This document shows positions 48,401 to 61,139 of a stretch of 64,000 bases of DNA, one piece after another. Source of the stretch: Quillaja saponaria (lineage: Eukaryota; Streptophyta; Magnoliopsida; Fabales; Quillajaceae); assembly GCA_029379385.1 (NCBI GenBank), contig CM055612.1, positions 4,650,001 to 4,714,000 on the forward strand, in the 5' to 3' direction. Positions within the stretch are counted from its first letter, which is position 1, and each line of letters begins with the position of its first letter. The notes below the pieces were generated by a model. That model was not told the origin of the DNA and searched no databases. It worked only from the letters and a program-made list of their open reading frames with translations. Both the position numbers and the translations under genes were made by a program.

Positions 48401-51400
48401 CTCCATATATAGATATTCCATTAAATGAAATGACACAAAGTTTACACTACTTCCATCCATCTCATATTAAGCTTCCCTTCAACACTTTAACTCCTTAAAA
48501 GGTTTGACCTTGCTTCTGTCATGCTGAACATTTTTAAATCTGGAGTTTCTAGTCCATACCAAGGAAAAATGAGCACAATTGTGGTAAATGAGAAAGACTG
48601 AGAATCAGTTGCAACACATCTTAAAACATCCTTCTTAAAATCCAGTTTCCTGATGAGGCCATGGACAAAGAAATCAAGTTCCTACTTATTTCATACAGGC
48701 CAGGAAGAGGTTGATCATTTATCCTAAAAGGCTTCCAACTGGCCAACTCTATTGTGACAAGAAATATGATTTCAATATTTGTCAACTTATATACCATTTC
48801 AGTGAGCTAACCTCTAAAGAACACTGAAAAGGAGAAAACAAAGAAGTTTGCTTCTATTAAAGAAGCAGTCTACATAATATAATATTCTCCATACTAAACC
48901 TCCATTATCACCATCCAGATCCAACAATGTCTCTACTACCTTTTGTTTTTATACCTTTGAAAGTGTAATGACGAGCACCTCTAACTAAATGTCTCTCCTC
49001 TATCACTAAATCCGACTTTTTTTCAGATTTTCAAACATAAAGTTCCCTCGTTCTACTCAGTTGTACCAGCTCAGTTTATGTGTAAATTCTTTACATGAAA
49101 AAACAAAAGAAATCCCTGGCAATAAAGGCTATGCTACTTCTTAGATCTGCATCACAGAATGATGACAGCTATTTCAGCTTGCTCTGACTTTCAGTGAATT
49201 GACAGATAATTTACTATTGTTTCCAAACAAAAAAATGTACCTAGTAGTTGATGTAGAAGTGTTAAAACCCAAAGCCAAACAAATATGATCCAAAACATAA
49301 ACATTAAAAAGTTTCAGTGGAGTGCAATTACTTATTCAACTGATAAAATGAAAAGGAGCATTACCTTCAATGATAGGAATGACTTTCAAACCCTTGAAAA
49401 AATAAGGTGCAACCAAGTTAGGAACATAACTCAATCTAAAACAAAAATAATACTACAAAATATTTTTACACTTGATACAAGAGCATAAAAATGTAAACAC
49501 AGATTATTCTAAGCACCTGATTTTGTTCAGAATTGATTATAACTGGACCAGACAAAGAGGCTTTATTTAGAACTGCATCTTGCTTCCTCTCCATAACTGA
49601 AAGGACGGAAATAAGATTAGATGTCTTAAAATATCATACAATTATTAATTTCTTTATATTCTGAAAGTTAAAAGAGATTTTGACAATTAGGTCACGTATT
49701 CTGACTACAGAGAACTACAGATTACCAGAAGAAAAATTAAAAACCCAACAAATTTCCACCATGCAGGTAAAAGAACCTACCAGGAGAGGCATGAGAATTG
49801 TTTAATCCCATGACCCCGTTTGAAGATGCATCTATCAACTTTGTAGGATTATGCACTACATCTCCTTTATTAGGTTCTAGTTTTTCAGCAGTTGAAGATT
49901 TTACATTATTTTTATTTCCTAAAGAAAATGAAGACGAAGACCAATCGATTTTTGTGGATGGGAGTGTCCTAAGCATCTCTTCCGTTGCCTTGATTCGCAC
50001 TCTTCGCATTTCATCCTGAATATTCCATGATCCACTGGCTCGAGAATTCCTTTTCAGCTGCATTACAATATCAAGTATAAAAACATATATCTATACTATT
50101 ATAAAAAGCCAAATGCCCCTTGTGGTATCCTCTTCTTCTTTGTTTAATTTTGTTAGACAAGAATACCATCTAATAATATTTATATTCAATTTTTCCTTTT
50201 TTTTAAATAACAAAATGTAATAATTATTATTTAAAGTTAACTGTTACTGAATTTCAAACCACAAATTTTCTGACTATTTTTTTGAGAATTGCTTAAATAA
50301 CTATCAATAAAATTCTGAAAAAAAAAGTTTCAATCACTCATACATGTTTGAGGCAATTTTTTCACTAAATAAACATTTTTCAGACTATAACCACTAACTG
50401 TCTTTTGGAAGAAACTAAAACAACTAACTACATTGTAAGAGAGATTGGAGAAAATAGGATTAAAATATATAAGACTACACAAGTGAACGTCCCATAACCA
50501 AGAAACCCCTAAATCTGAAATCAGTAATACACCCGTATATGTTAAATGCTTAAGCTTTGTCAAATTTAAAGATATCAAAATTATAGAAGTTATGTTCCCT
50601 ATTAGTGTTTTTCTTCAAAATCTTGATGCCATTAAGTAACAAATATTTTTTTTAGAATTCTTCTTTGAATGCCCCCGCATCAGTTTATCTCTAAAGCAGC
50701 AAAAGCAAAATGCAGTCACCAACAACAAACTACTAAACAAGATAAGAATGAAACCCCCATCCACATGGATCACTTGTTTCAGTTCCAGCATCGAAATCCT
50801 TCCTCTATATGGTTTCACAAAATAAAGATAATTCAAATTGGCACCTTAGATGACAATGTAGAATTGCCACGAATTGAACATGGTGTTTCTTCTTTAAATA
50901 GTTTTATTCTCACTGATGACGGAGAGCTAATATGGTCCACAGAAGGCGAAGCCCATGGAGGACGTGCCTGCATATATGACTTTGCAATGTCGGCAGGTGA
51001 ACCTGCTTCGTCCTCAGAAGCCTTCAAACCCAACAAATACATTAGCAAAACCAAAAATATATCCAAAAAATACTGCATTCCTATGATATTATACCCAAAT
51101 AAAAAGAGACAAGATAAAGTAAAATAATAAGTAGTTATCATTATTAGGCTGACACTGAGATATCAGAAAAGAAACGAAAAAATACAAACTTGCGGTAATG
51201 TAAAAGGTAACGAACTGCAAGTTCTATATTGGCACATCTGATTCCGAATCAAATATTGACTTCTTCTCCCTCAGCCATTTTTTTGCCTCCATAATGGCTG
51301 TACTCTGGAGATCATGGGTGTTCAAATCTGAAAGACAACTCAAAAATCTTGGTCAGATATGAAAACTAATAAAATTGTTGATTAGGTAAATGTAGCCAGA

Positions 51401-54400
51401 AAGTTAATTGTTTAGTATTGCATTTATAGGCAATACCACTGCTAACTGCCATGTCAGGTATCTTGGCTGTTCCCCCTTCCTTTGCATCTCTATTGGTGGG
51501 ACAATCCACAACTCTTGATCTAATAATTTCAGTTAACCTATCACATTCCTCCCTGATAAAAAGAAGCTTATTCAGAATGTGAAGGTAAATAACTACAAGA
51601 TATAATATACAATTGAAAGGTAAGACAATTACAAGATATACAAGATATAATCTAAGTCTTTCTATAAACACAAGCCACCATGCTGGTAGTTACCAAAGTT
51701 GCCGTCCTACATTTATCTTTTCTGATAGTGGACATGAAGTGCAGACTTAAATTTAGGACCAGATATGAATGCATGTGATATCCGTGCTATTCCTTTTCCC
51801 TCATTTTCCTTCAACTAATCATGGGGCCAAGCTGATTCTTCGTAAAGTTACCTCAGTAACCAAATACTAGAGCAAGTGCACAATTCTCTAATTGTAGCTT
51901 ATGTATTTTCCACAGATTTATATTTCCACTAAGCTGCCAGCTAGCCCAACCCAGATCATTGAGAGAGAATAGAAAGACTGCAGGAGCATACCTTCTAAAT
52001 TTCCTTTAATATTTTCCTTCACCTAGTGTTTACATGTATGACAAGAAAGAGTGTCTCTATTTAGAAACAAACCAACCATAATAAGCAAACTACTATCCAC
52101 CTAATCTCTGAAAGAGGAAATGAGCATATAGTAGCAAAGATGGAGGAAAACAATGAACAACCCATAAAATACAAATTCTACATTACCGTGAGAATGTCTC
52201 CTGAATAAGGAGCTGTTCAATAACATGCTTGGTTTCCCTATTTAGAACTGCTGGTTGGGGCTCCTTCCTATAACTATCGATCAGTTTCAATGTCTCACTC
52301 TTCTGTCACAAATATCAACACCATATGTCTTAAAAGATAACCAAGTTGAAACCAGTAGAGTGCCCTATATAAAAATACACTAAATGTTTGCATGGTCAGG
52401 AAGTCAAAAAAGAGTGCTTCAGAAACATAGACCAAAAAGGCCGTTCACTAATTTTCTTATCTCACTAAGATCTATTTGATTGATGAATTTACATATTCAA
52501 TACTTTATCTTGTTTTAGAGGACAATTTGCTTAAATAGGTCACCAAATGACATACCATTCAGGACTTAACTCATAAAGAAACAGAAAAAATTAAATTTGA
52601 TATTTTAACCAACCTTTCTTTTACTCCTATAATCAAAAAGTGTCAAAAGTTCAGTCTCTATCTTTTCCTTCAATTTTCTGGCCATCAAACAGGGTGTTAA
52701 GTTTTATTAATACATATCTTGACAAAACTCAAAAAAGTTCTCAGCTACTCAGCAACAAAGAAATTATATGTCAAACCTGAACAAAGTGCCTTTAAATCAA
52801 GCTTAACTAGAGAAGGAGAATGACAACATAATTAAACCTTGGTTCAAATGCAGCACAAAGCAAACAATTTCCCAGAGATTTTTGGGGGGGGGGGGGGTGG
52901 TATACAACAAGGGATAACAATTGTTTTGGAGAAAATATCTTGCTGTATTGATTCAAACAATTACAACCTATATATATATATATATATACTCCTAAAGGGT
53001 AAAGTCTCAAATACCCCTATACAAATATGTATTTACACCAACAATAACCCATCCCCCTTGCCACAAATGAAACCCTTCAATTGTAGGAATGGAACTTAAC
53101 ACCTCAAGATTGGCAATCCCAATATCAAAATACTGTTGTGGGTTTGAGCCAAAGTATTCTACAATTGGAAAGAATTCAATAAACCAAGAATCAGGCCTAA
53201 CAAGAGACTACCAGGAGAAAAATCCAAAGTGGTTGTGTATCGATAGAGAGACAGAGAGAGCACTCTTGTCCTTTGAACGCTGGTTGTTCCTTTCCAACAA
53301 GAATCCACATAAGACTGATCAAAGCAGCATTACAAACAAAAATGGAAGCTAGGAGGGTGCAAAAGAGGCTTCTGTGATTTGTCCAATAGGTCATCTGCAA
53401 GAGGGTGTAAATGGAGGTCCAGAAGTTTTGTAAACTCAAAGCAATTTGGTCTAGTAATCCTGAGATGTACACCAAAATCACTATTCTTTGTTGAATTGGA
53501 GCTAAGCAAAAATGAGAAATAAGTAGAGATATGTGTAGACCATACTATTACACCATCCATGGGAAGAAATGGAAAAAAGAAAAAAAGGAAAATATCCAAT
53601 TGCGTGTATTTCTTCAAATTTCTGTTCAAAGATTGTGGGCGTATCAAAATTAGGGAAGAAAAATATCTGGTGAAGGAGATGAGTGCCCTCACAGTGATGG
53701 ATGGCTGAGTTAGCTGACATGGAGAACATGCAGGTCGTCAGATCAAACAAGGTAGTTTTGACTATGTCAACAAACTCCATCTCCCACCATAACATCTTTA
53801 AGGAATTTGGTTAACATCGGAATCAACTTTAAGCCTCTAGGGCATAAATTTGAACAAAGACACATTGAACAAATGACATCTCACTGAAACTTCCAGTGAC
53901 TACCAGTATTTCAGCCCATAACAAAATTACCCAAGTACATTAACAAAAGGAACACCCGTGTGGTAAATACAATGGCACTATATGATCTATTATTAAAATA
54001 ATTCCTTCTCAAAGTAGTGAAACCACAGCACCAGACAAGAATCTGAAAACTATTTCACAAGTCAGAACCATTTCCTGAAAACAAGCTTGATTTCAAAACT
54101 CACTATTCCGTTATCCTGTTTTCTGGTGTTAAATATATAGAGGAAACAGGGAAATAAAAAATTATGTTTCCAAAATTTCACATTGATCTCTAAAATTCTT
54201 TTCTATGTATCTAAAATAATACAGAAGAATTGAAGAGAAAGCATACCTTCGTCAATTCATTCATCACCTGGAAGATAGGTAACATCATCTTCACAATCAG
54301 TAGCAATCTCATCCTCTGCAAGCAGAAATCAATGAAAAAGTTACAAAGAGCCCAAGGAAAAAGGTCAGCTTCCTTTTCTTCATTTACAAAAAGCAACACG

Positions 54401-56179
54401 AATTTATCATTGAGTAATTATCTGAAGCCTAAACAGAGTAGATGTAAACGCATCAATTTTTTAGCCATTACAATAAATTAATCAATAATTAAAATTATTA
54501 GAGCAAGAAATCAAAAGACTAACTATGATCAACTAAATAGCAAATACCCACTCCTTAGGAGTTTTCTTTTTGTTTTTTTGCTGGGAAATTTTGACAAGCT
54601 TATATGCAGAAGGTTGAGTATCATAATATATAGAATTGGTGTTTGACATAGTATAGCCATACATAAAGATAACATTAACCTCAGGACATAATTAGTTAAC
54701 CACCTAAAAAAAATAGTAGCTTGAAAGCAGAAATATATTCTATGTAGAACATTTATGTACTAGTATTAAACACTGTAAAACTTTAGAGAGAAAGAGAGAA
54801 ACCCAAGAGAATTGTGGGTGAATTGAGTAAGTATTCCTCACACAATAAACATATATTTATGGTGTAAAATAACTATTACAAACTACAATCTACAATCTAC
54901 AATCTACAATCTACAATCTACAATCTACAATCTACAATCTACAATCTACAATCTACAATCTAGGAGCCAATCAAGGCTATAATCAAGAAACTAACAAGCT
55001 TATAGTCAAAAGAGCTAATTAAGGAAATAGTCAAGGAGCTAATCAAGAAAATTAATGCTGAAAACTATTTACTATTCCAACACTCCCCCGAAACTGAAGC
55101 ATATAAGTAATATATTCCAAGCTTGTTACAAGTAAAACCTAATTGACAAGAGCTTCAATCCGTTTGACAAACATCGACTAGTCCATTCATCTAGCCTCGA
55201 TTCGATGTGAAAAAAAGTTATAGCAACCGTACCTTTGAATAGTACTTGTGAACAATATTGTAGCCAGAAAAATAAAAAATACCATTAAAAAGAGACATAA
55301 CGGAATTTTCTGAAAAAATAAAAGCAATATCGCTGGAAAGAGACACAGCGAGATAATTCACATGAGTAAATTTGAACTATTATACCCTTTGAGCCATCAA
55401 AGCTATCCATTAAATGAAATGATAACTTGGGATAGAGAAAAGAGTGAGGAAATATCTAGTTAAGAGAAAATAACTAGAATGAGAAAATAGATAACTATGG
55501 CTAGAGAAAAAAAAAAAAAAAAAGATAATGATAGAGTTGAGGTTGGGGCTGCTGCCAATAAGAGGTAGCAGTCCCAAGATTGGACTTGGGTTTAGATCAA
55601 ACTGTTCTGATACCATGTAAAACTTTAGAGAGAAATCCAAGAAAATTGTGAGTGAATTGAGTGAGTATTTCTCCTATGAATATATTTATGGCGTAAACAA
55701 GCTACAATCTGCAGCCAATTAAGGCTATAATCAAGAAACTAACAAGAAAATACCCAAGAGCTAATAAAAAAATTAATGCTGAAAACTTTTCACTGTTCCA
55801 ACAAACACAAGTTGCAGATTCAACTTTCCAGTAAAATAGAAGTTTCCATGATTTGATAGTTTTAGAAGTAGTAACATGTCTCAAGTACAGCAATTCATCT
55901 AAGTGAATACGGCACAGGAGTCTATATCTTAGACAACACTAACAGCAAACCTGAATCAGTATCAGAAGAAGATTCTGAAGAGTCGGTATGAATAGCAGAT
56001 AATAACAGCTTTCCAGCGCCGGTGGCAATGGAACGAGTGGGCGAGAAAACAAAACGTGAGAACCAATTAGGGTTTTGGGAACCCAGATTGGGCAAATTGG
56101 GTCGGTCATACGGAGTTTTTACACGCGTGGTTCGTCTGGCCCGTACTATTTTCCCGCCTGATCTAGGAACGGTCGCCAT
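45493..56179 (-). CDS. KAKU4: KAKU4-like nuclear lamina/nuclear-pore protein, 3' end frame-broken
   Basis: It starts MATVPRSGGKIVRARR, then KTPYDRP, NPNWFSRFVFSPTRSIATGA and an acidic Ser/Asp stretch. Exons: 56179-55951, 54315-54284 (with a possible extra piece 54267-54247), 52302-52187, 51552-51437, 51327-51236, 51021-50845, 50057-49781, 49596-49517. These thread in one frame and include LLIQETFSREECDRL, KSYMQARPPWASPS and SGSWNIQDEMRRV. Further pieces are about 47848-47766 and 45864-45493, the latter with EVCELLSEASMEV and, in a second frame, GSQNSSSMRYDE to a terminal RGRGRGRGWSRGK. These last pieces do not join in one frame: the first ends in TAG at its donor, and the last needs a one-base shift near 45665-45680. 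KAKU4 shapes nuclei at the inner nuclear envelope in plants. Identity is from recalled similarity and synteny. Intron 1 carries a TRIM element. Confidence 0.72.
46020..46740. repeat. Probable decayed DNA transposon in a KAKU4 intron
   Basis: The right part (46570-46730) is rich in repeated GTTTC/GGAAAC motifs in both orientations (GTTTCGTGTGGAAAC, GGAAACGGAAACGTTTC) and ends in CGAATTTTTAAACCTTG. Such subterminal repeats and ends are common in hAT-like elements. The left end and target duplication could not be fixed. Confidence 0.3.
52884..52897. repeat. Poly-G tract
   Basis: A run of 14 G within a KAKU4 intron; a (TA)n run follows at about 52970-52988. Confidence 0.9.
54774..55803 (-). mobile_element. 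TRIM-like miniature LTR retrotransposon in KAKU4 intron 1
   Basis: Two direct terminal repeats bound a 533-bp interior: 54774-55082 (309 bp) and 55616-55803 (188 bp). Read on the minus strand each begins TGTTGGAA and ends TTTTACA. The 5' LTR (right-hand copy) is followed by TGGTATCAGAACAG, a near match to the initiator-tRNA-Met primer site. The 3' LTR (left-hand copy) is preceded by a purine tract (CGGGGGAG). The 5-bp duplication AACAC flanks both ends. There is no gag or pol ORF. Size and structure fit a terminal-repeat retrotransposon in miniature or a deleted Copia derivative. It lies in the same orientation as KAKU4. Confidence 0.88.
54893..54961. repeat. Heptamer minisatellite (CTACAAT)n inside one LTR
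   Basis: About ten tandem copies of the 7-bp unit. The other LTR of the same element has a single CTACAATCTG at the matching place, so the array expanded after insertion. It accounts for much of the length difference between the LTRs. Confidence 0.9.
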
Positions 56180-56679
56180 AACCCTGCACGAAGTGACAGA
56201 CAAAAACTGGAAGACACTGACACTAGGAAAGAGACGGTCGGTTGGTAGTTACTGGGTTTAAGGATTTCAGGTGGTGTTTATCAAATTTCAAAAGCCTCAG
56301 TTCATAGAAAAGCACAACGGGAGGTGGAAAGGAAGGAGGAGATGCGAATTTACGAAGCAAAACTACGGCGGTTATTGTCGGACGTTGGTTTATTACATCG
56401 CCGTAGCGTTTGCTCTGATCTGTTATGCGACAAACTGTTCATTATCGTTGTTTTTGAAACGTGTGTTTGGTCGTTTGGGGCTTAATCATGTTAAATCCAA
56501 AAAATACCGTCAACACAATTTTAACTCATTTTTAACAAAATATTACCTATAACTTTTTAGAATACACTTAGGCACGATTTTTATATTATAATTTGATAAA
56601 AATATCTTAGTTTTCTTTTAATATTCTTAAGATTTAAAATTATTTTTTTGAATAATTAACCAAACACTAGAACCAACCA

Positions 56680-57235
56680 AGGTAATCGAATACCAAACCA
56701 AATAGATAATTCAGTTTGATTTAATTCAAATATGTTTATTATTCGGTTCAATTCGGGTAGTTAAATTTAATAATTATTATTTTCAGTTAAGTTATGAATA
56801 GTGAGGTAAAGTACTCATAGGTACTCTTGATTATCCGAAAAATAAAATAATTAAATTATATAATTTTTATAAAAAATTGTTATTTTTAATATTTTGTTGT
56901 GTTAATTTATAATTTTATATTTTTATTGGTGTTGAATATGTTAATATATTATGTTTTTTGTATTTTTTTTATAGTAACTAATGAATTTTAAAATAATGAG
57001 GTTCAAAAACAAAAACAAAAAAACATAATTTTTAAATTAAGTTTAGTGAAATATTAATAAATTTCGGGTAATTGAATACTCAAACCAAATTAGTCATATT
57101 TTTTTTGGTTCTGGTACTTTCTCGTAATGTCTATTTGCTATTCAAATAGAAAATTTTACTACCTGAAAAGTTTAGTTTGATTCAAAATTTTGTCACCACC
57201 CTGACCGAACCGACTTGTGCACACCCCTACAAACA
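56680..57235. repeat. Truncated hAT-like repeat
   Basis: The right end reads CCCTGACCGAACCGACTTGT then GCACACCCCTAC. Its reverse complement (GTAGGGGTGTGCAC, then CGGTTCGG) resembles a very common plant hAT-type terminus. The left part has the matching CGGTTCAATTCGG wording at about 56745. No intact left end or target duplication was found. Confidence 0.4.
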
Positions 57236-59498
57236 CAAACATATTATGCTAAAATTAATTTTCTATAATATCTACTGACAAAATCAATTATCAAAACTAC
57301 TTAATTTTCAAATGCCAAACCAAACTTACCTTGAGTTGATTATTTTTTATTTCGCCATAAAGTGTATCCCATCAAAAAAAATATGATAAATTTGAAATTT
57401 GTAAGATTACAAAATTTTGAATAATTAAAAATTGAAAACAAAATTTGAAAATAGTTTGCATGTAATTTTAATTAATTCAAAACAATGTGTTCTACATGCA
57501 AATTAATCAGTAATGTGTTTGGAATAAAATAAAAATAAAATTCAATTATTTTAAATGAATTTTACAGTTCAATTTATTTAAAATAAATTATCATATTTAG
57601 AATTCAATTCAATTATCTTATTTGGAACAAATGAAATTTTCATTTTAGGTTAAGTATTTTTTTCATTCTATCCTTCATTTTTTAAATTAAAATTAGTATT
57701 AAACTAAAAATATAAAGAAAGAAGACTAATTGTAATTCAGTAAATAATAAATAAATTTGAGAGGAAAAAATATAAATTTTGTTAGGTGAGTATATGATAA
57801 GGTGTGTAGGTAGCTCTTCGTTATTTTATATAATTAAAAGAATATGTGTAATACTAAAAGAAAATTAAAAAAAAAATCTTATATTGCATGAATTCCATAT
57901 ATTTTTATAAACCCACTGAATGTGTTCTACAACCTTGTTCCTGCTTTTCCCGACCTCCTGCAAAATGATGTTCCATTTGATAATTATCAAAAATGAACCA
58001 AAACAATATAGAGACTGCCACAAGGCAGCAGTAGGAAGAGAAGGACAATATAAAAACAATGGAAAGTGGAAACCTCAGCTCTGTTTGCAAGTTCTATAAG
58101 TCATCAAGATAAGACATAGTTGTGGAGGATAAAACCTTAAGAATCCCAGCGGCTGTACGTAACACTTGTCTTTTATGATGTATATATTGATCAAAACACA
58201 AAATATCAAACTTACAACAAACAAACCAAAAAAATAAAAAAAATTAAACATGCATACGATGTATGTACAAAGTCAAAAGCTTCTGCTTTTTAATTAAGTC
58301 TGCCTCCCAAAGCTTTGATCTGCAAATTGAAGTAAAACGAGTTAAAACTAAAGAGTTTTTCTAAGAGGTATTTTTAGGATATTTGTTCAGATAATATAAA
58401 TAGAAAATTTATAATATTTATTATGTTAATTGATAATGATTTTGATAATATTTAATACATAAATTATTACTTTTAAAAATTTTAAATTTTAAATATTATA
58501 TTTATTACATTTTAATAAGTAGTTTTAAGCATAGAAAAATCCAAAAATAAGATGAAATTTTTCTGTGATAATCAATGATGGTTTTCTGGCTGTAATATAT
58601 TCATGTGAAATAATTATATGGTACATCCTTTTGACAGATAATTTCTAAGTTGCTAGAAAATGCAACCAAAAAAAGCACGTTTGAGATGTGAATTTGGTCA
58701 ACGTAAGGAAAAAATATCTTATTCAGAAAATTAAAATGTTGAATATAATTTTTTTTTAAAATTATAATTTATTTTAAACAAAATAACAACCTATATAACA
58801 ATAAAAATACATAAGATTAGTATTTATTATTAATTCACTTTTATATATACCAAATATAACATAAAGCATGAAATAAGCATGTTGTAGAACAACTTGTGTC
58901 TTTTAAGTGTACATCTCAAAGTTTTGGTTGGTATATTAAATTAGTGCGAGATGTAACTAAATAAGAATATAACTCGTAATTTAATTTTAAAATTTAGTTA
59001 TAGTAAAATTTTTAATTATATACATATATAGATTACATGGTTAAAAGATGGGCTCTTTTATTGATTTCATAAGTTTGAATTTTTTCAAAGAATAAAATTT
59101 TTATAAATTTTTAATTTTTACAGTCTGTATTTAATTAAATTAAAAAATAATTAATTGAGTATATAAATTAATTTCAACAAACCACGTGTAAAAAATAAAA
59201 ATATTACACATCACTTGAATATGGGACAAAAAAGGGCCTGCAACTTTGAATAAAAAGAAAAGAGTCTTGTTCAACATTAATTATTGACCCTTCTGTTGTT
59301 TATTTGCTTGACAAGGAAAGAGGAAGGTGGCTTTGAATTTCATTAAGTGAAGCTTCTGAACTATATTAACAGAGACCTTTTGAATCCAAAATTTCAATCC
59401 AAGCAGCAGACTATAGTTTTCCTCTCAGCCTTCCCATTTATTCTGCAGCCCTGCTGCAGATACACAGATTAGGGTTGAAAATAAACGAGTCACTTTGA

Positions 59499-59546
59499 CT
59501 GCAGGTCTTCCGTATAGTCCATTCACTGCAGGTCTTCTGTATAGTC
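59499..59546. repeat. 27-bp-period tandem duplication
   Basis: CTGCAGGTCTTCCGTATAGT recurs 27 bp later with one base changed. It lies about 250 bp upstream of the first kinase-gene exon. Confidence 0.8.
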
Positions 59547-59759
59547 TTCTCACAATTTCTTACAAGAGGATTATCATTCCTGCGGTTCCTTTTAGTCCAT
59601 GGACATCATTATGATTTTTGAGAGAGATCTTTTTGCAGTTGTAAACTCAAAAATTTTTATCCCCGGAATGATCCATCAAGTAAATACTCAAGCTGTTTTA
59701 CTTTCCTATTTAGTGAGTTAACTCCCTTAGCCTGATCTTTCAAACTTTGTTTTCCTCAG

Positions 59760-61139
59760 TACTCCTACAAATGACAACAAAGATGACAGTGGTTCAATTG
59801 CAGCAGGTAAGTTCTTATTTCTTGAAATATTATAAATTCGCAAAATTTATTGACATTAAGATTGAGTTTCTAATCTCACTCAGTATGATATAAACAATGC
59901 AGGAATAGTGGTAAGCTTGCTGGTACTTGCAGGAATAGGCGCAATCTCGTGCTTTTGTGCTAAGAGAGCTAAAGAAGCAATTGTAAATGAATTGAGAGTA
60001 GTAGTTGCTCAACCAGCTACTAATGTGGTTAGGAATTTGGAAGTTGATGCACCGACAATGGAAAGGTTCTTCCTAGAGATGGCAATGGAGAAACCAGTCA
60101 GGTTTACTGCTCAACAACTTTGTAGTTTCACAAATAATTATGCAAAAACATTGGGTTCTGGTGGATTTGGTGTAGTTTACAAGGGACAATTCCCAAATGG
60201 GGTAGAAATTGCGGTGAAAGTTCTGAAGAGGAGTTTAGATAAAAGTGCTGAAGAGCAATTCATGTCAGAGGTGGGCACAATTGGTAGACCTTACCACATA
60301 AACCTTGTTAGACTCTATGGTTTTTGCTATGACCAATTTATGAGTGCACTTGTTTATGAGTACATGGAAAATGGATCATTGGACAAATATTTGTTCAGTG
60401 AAAACCAAGAAATAGGATGGGAAACTTTACATAATATTGCTATTGGAACAGCCAGAGGTATTGCTTACTTGCATGAAGAATGCCACCAGAGAATCATTCA
60501 TTATGACATAAAACCTGGCAACGTTCTAGTTGATGCAAACTTCTTCCCTAAAGTTGCTGATTTTGGGCTTGCAAAGTTATGTAACAGGGACGACACCCAT
60601 ATCTCAATGTCAGGGTTTAGAGGAACTCCTGGCTACTCGGCACCGGAGTTTTTGTTGAAGAACCATCCCATAACTCATAAGTGTGATGTGTATAGCTTGG
60701 TATGGTGTTGTTTGAGATAATTGGGAGGAGGAGAAATGCCAATGTTGGTTCTTCTGATAGCTTGGATTGGTTTCCAAAACATGTTTGGGACAAGTATGAG
60801 AAACATGAACTATATGCCATGACCGTTGGTTGTGGAATTGAAGAAAAAGATAGAGAAAAAGCAGAGAGAATGTCAATGGTGGCTTTGTGGTGTGTTCAAG
60901 ATTCGCCTGATGCAAGACCGCCTATGAGTGCTGTGGTTAAAATGTTGGAAGGAGGAGTGGAGATTATGGCTCCTCCAAAACCATTTCACTATTTGTATTC
61001 AGTTGTGAACAGTACTTTCAAGCCACCAGCTACTTCTGATGGTTCAGGCAATTCAACAAGTGAAGGAACTGATTCATATTGGTACAAGGAGACAACTTCA
61101 ATTATGGCCAAGTATGAAATACAAATGGCAAGTGCTTAG
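59760..61139 (+). CDS. LRK10/PR5K-type receptor-like kinase, ectodomain missing, one-base frameshift
   Basis: A short exon 59760-59806 (TPTNDNKDDSGSIAA) joins a long exon from 59903. The protein then shows a membrane segment (IVVSLLVLAGIGAISCFCA) and a Ser/Thr kinase domain: GSGGFG, AVKVLK, HYDIKPGN (a non-RD catalytic loop, usual in this family), DFGLAKL and SAPEFL. At 60697-60698 the sequence AGCTTGGTATG lacks one T compared with the expected YSFGMVLFE coding, so the frame stops at 60718-60720. The rest (MVLFEIIGRRR..., MSMVALWCVQDSPDARPPMS) is intact in the next frame from 60702 to 61139. The extracellular cysteine-rich (GUB_WAK-type) domain of this family was not found upstream, and no start codon could be assigned. 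The break may be real or a sequencing error. Relatives act in signalling and disease resistance. Confidence 0.82.

Larger units (their letters stand above)
56180..59759. other. AT-rich spacer between KAKU4 and the receptor kinase
   Basis: The first 200-300 bp should be the KAKU4 promoter. The rest has no recognisable gene. A transposon-like end lies at about 56680-57235, and a 27-bp-period duplication is at 59499-59546. A GC-richer stretch at 59390-59640 may be the kinase gene's leader or lost first exons. Confidence 0.5.

Noticed and set aside
50669..51127. 152-codon plus-strand ORF
   Set aside because: It is the antisense shadow of a KAKU4 exon and adjacent intron.
55410..55640. ORF inside the TRIM element
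   Set aside because: Low-complexity F/S-rich frame from a poly-A/T stretch; no gag or pol similarity.
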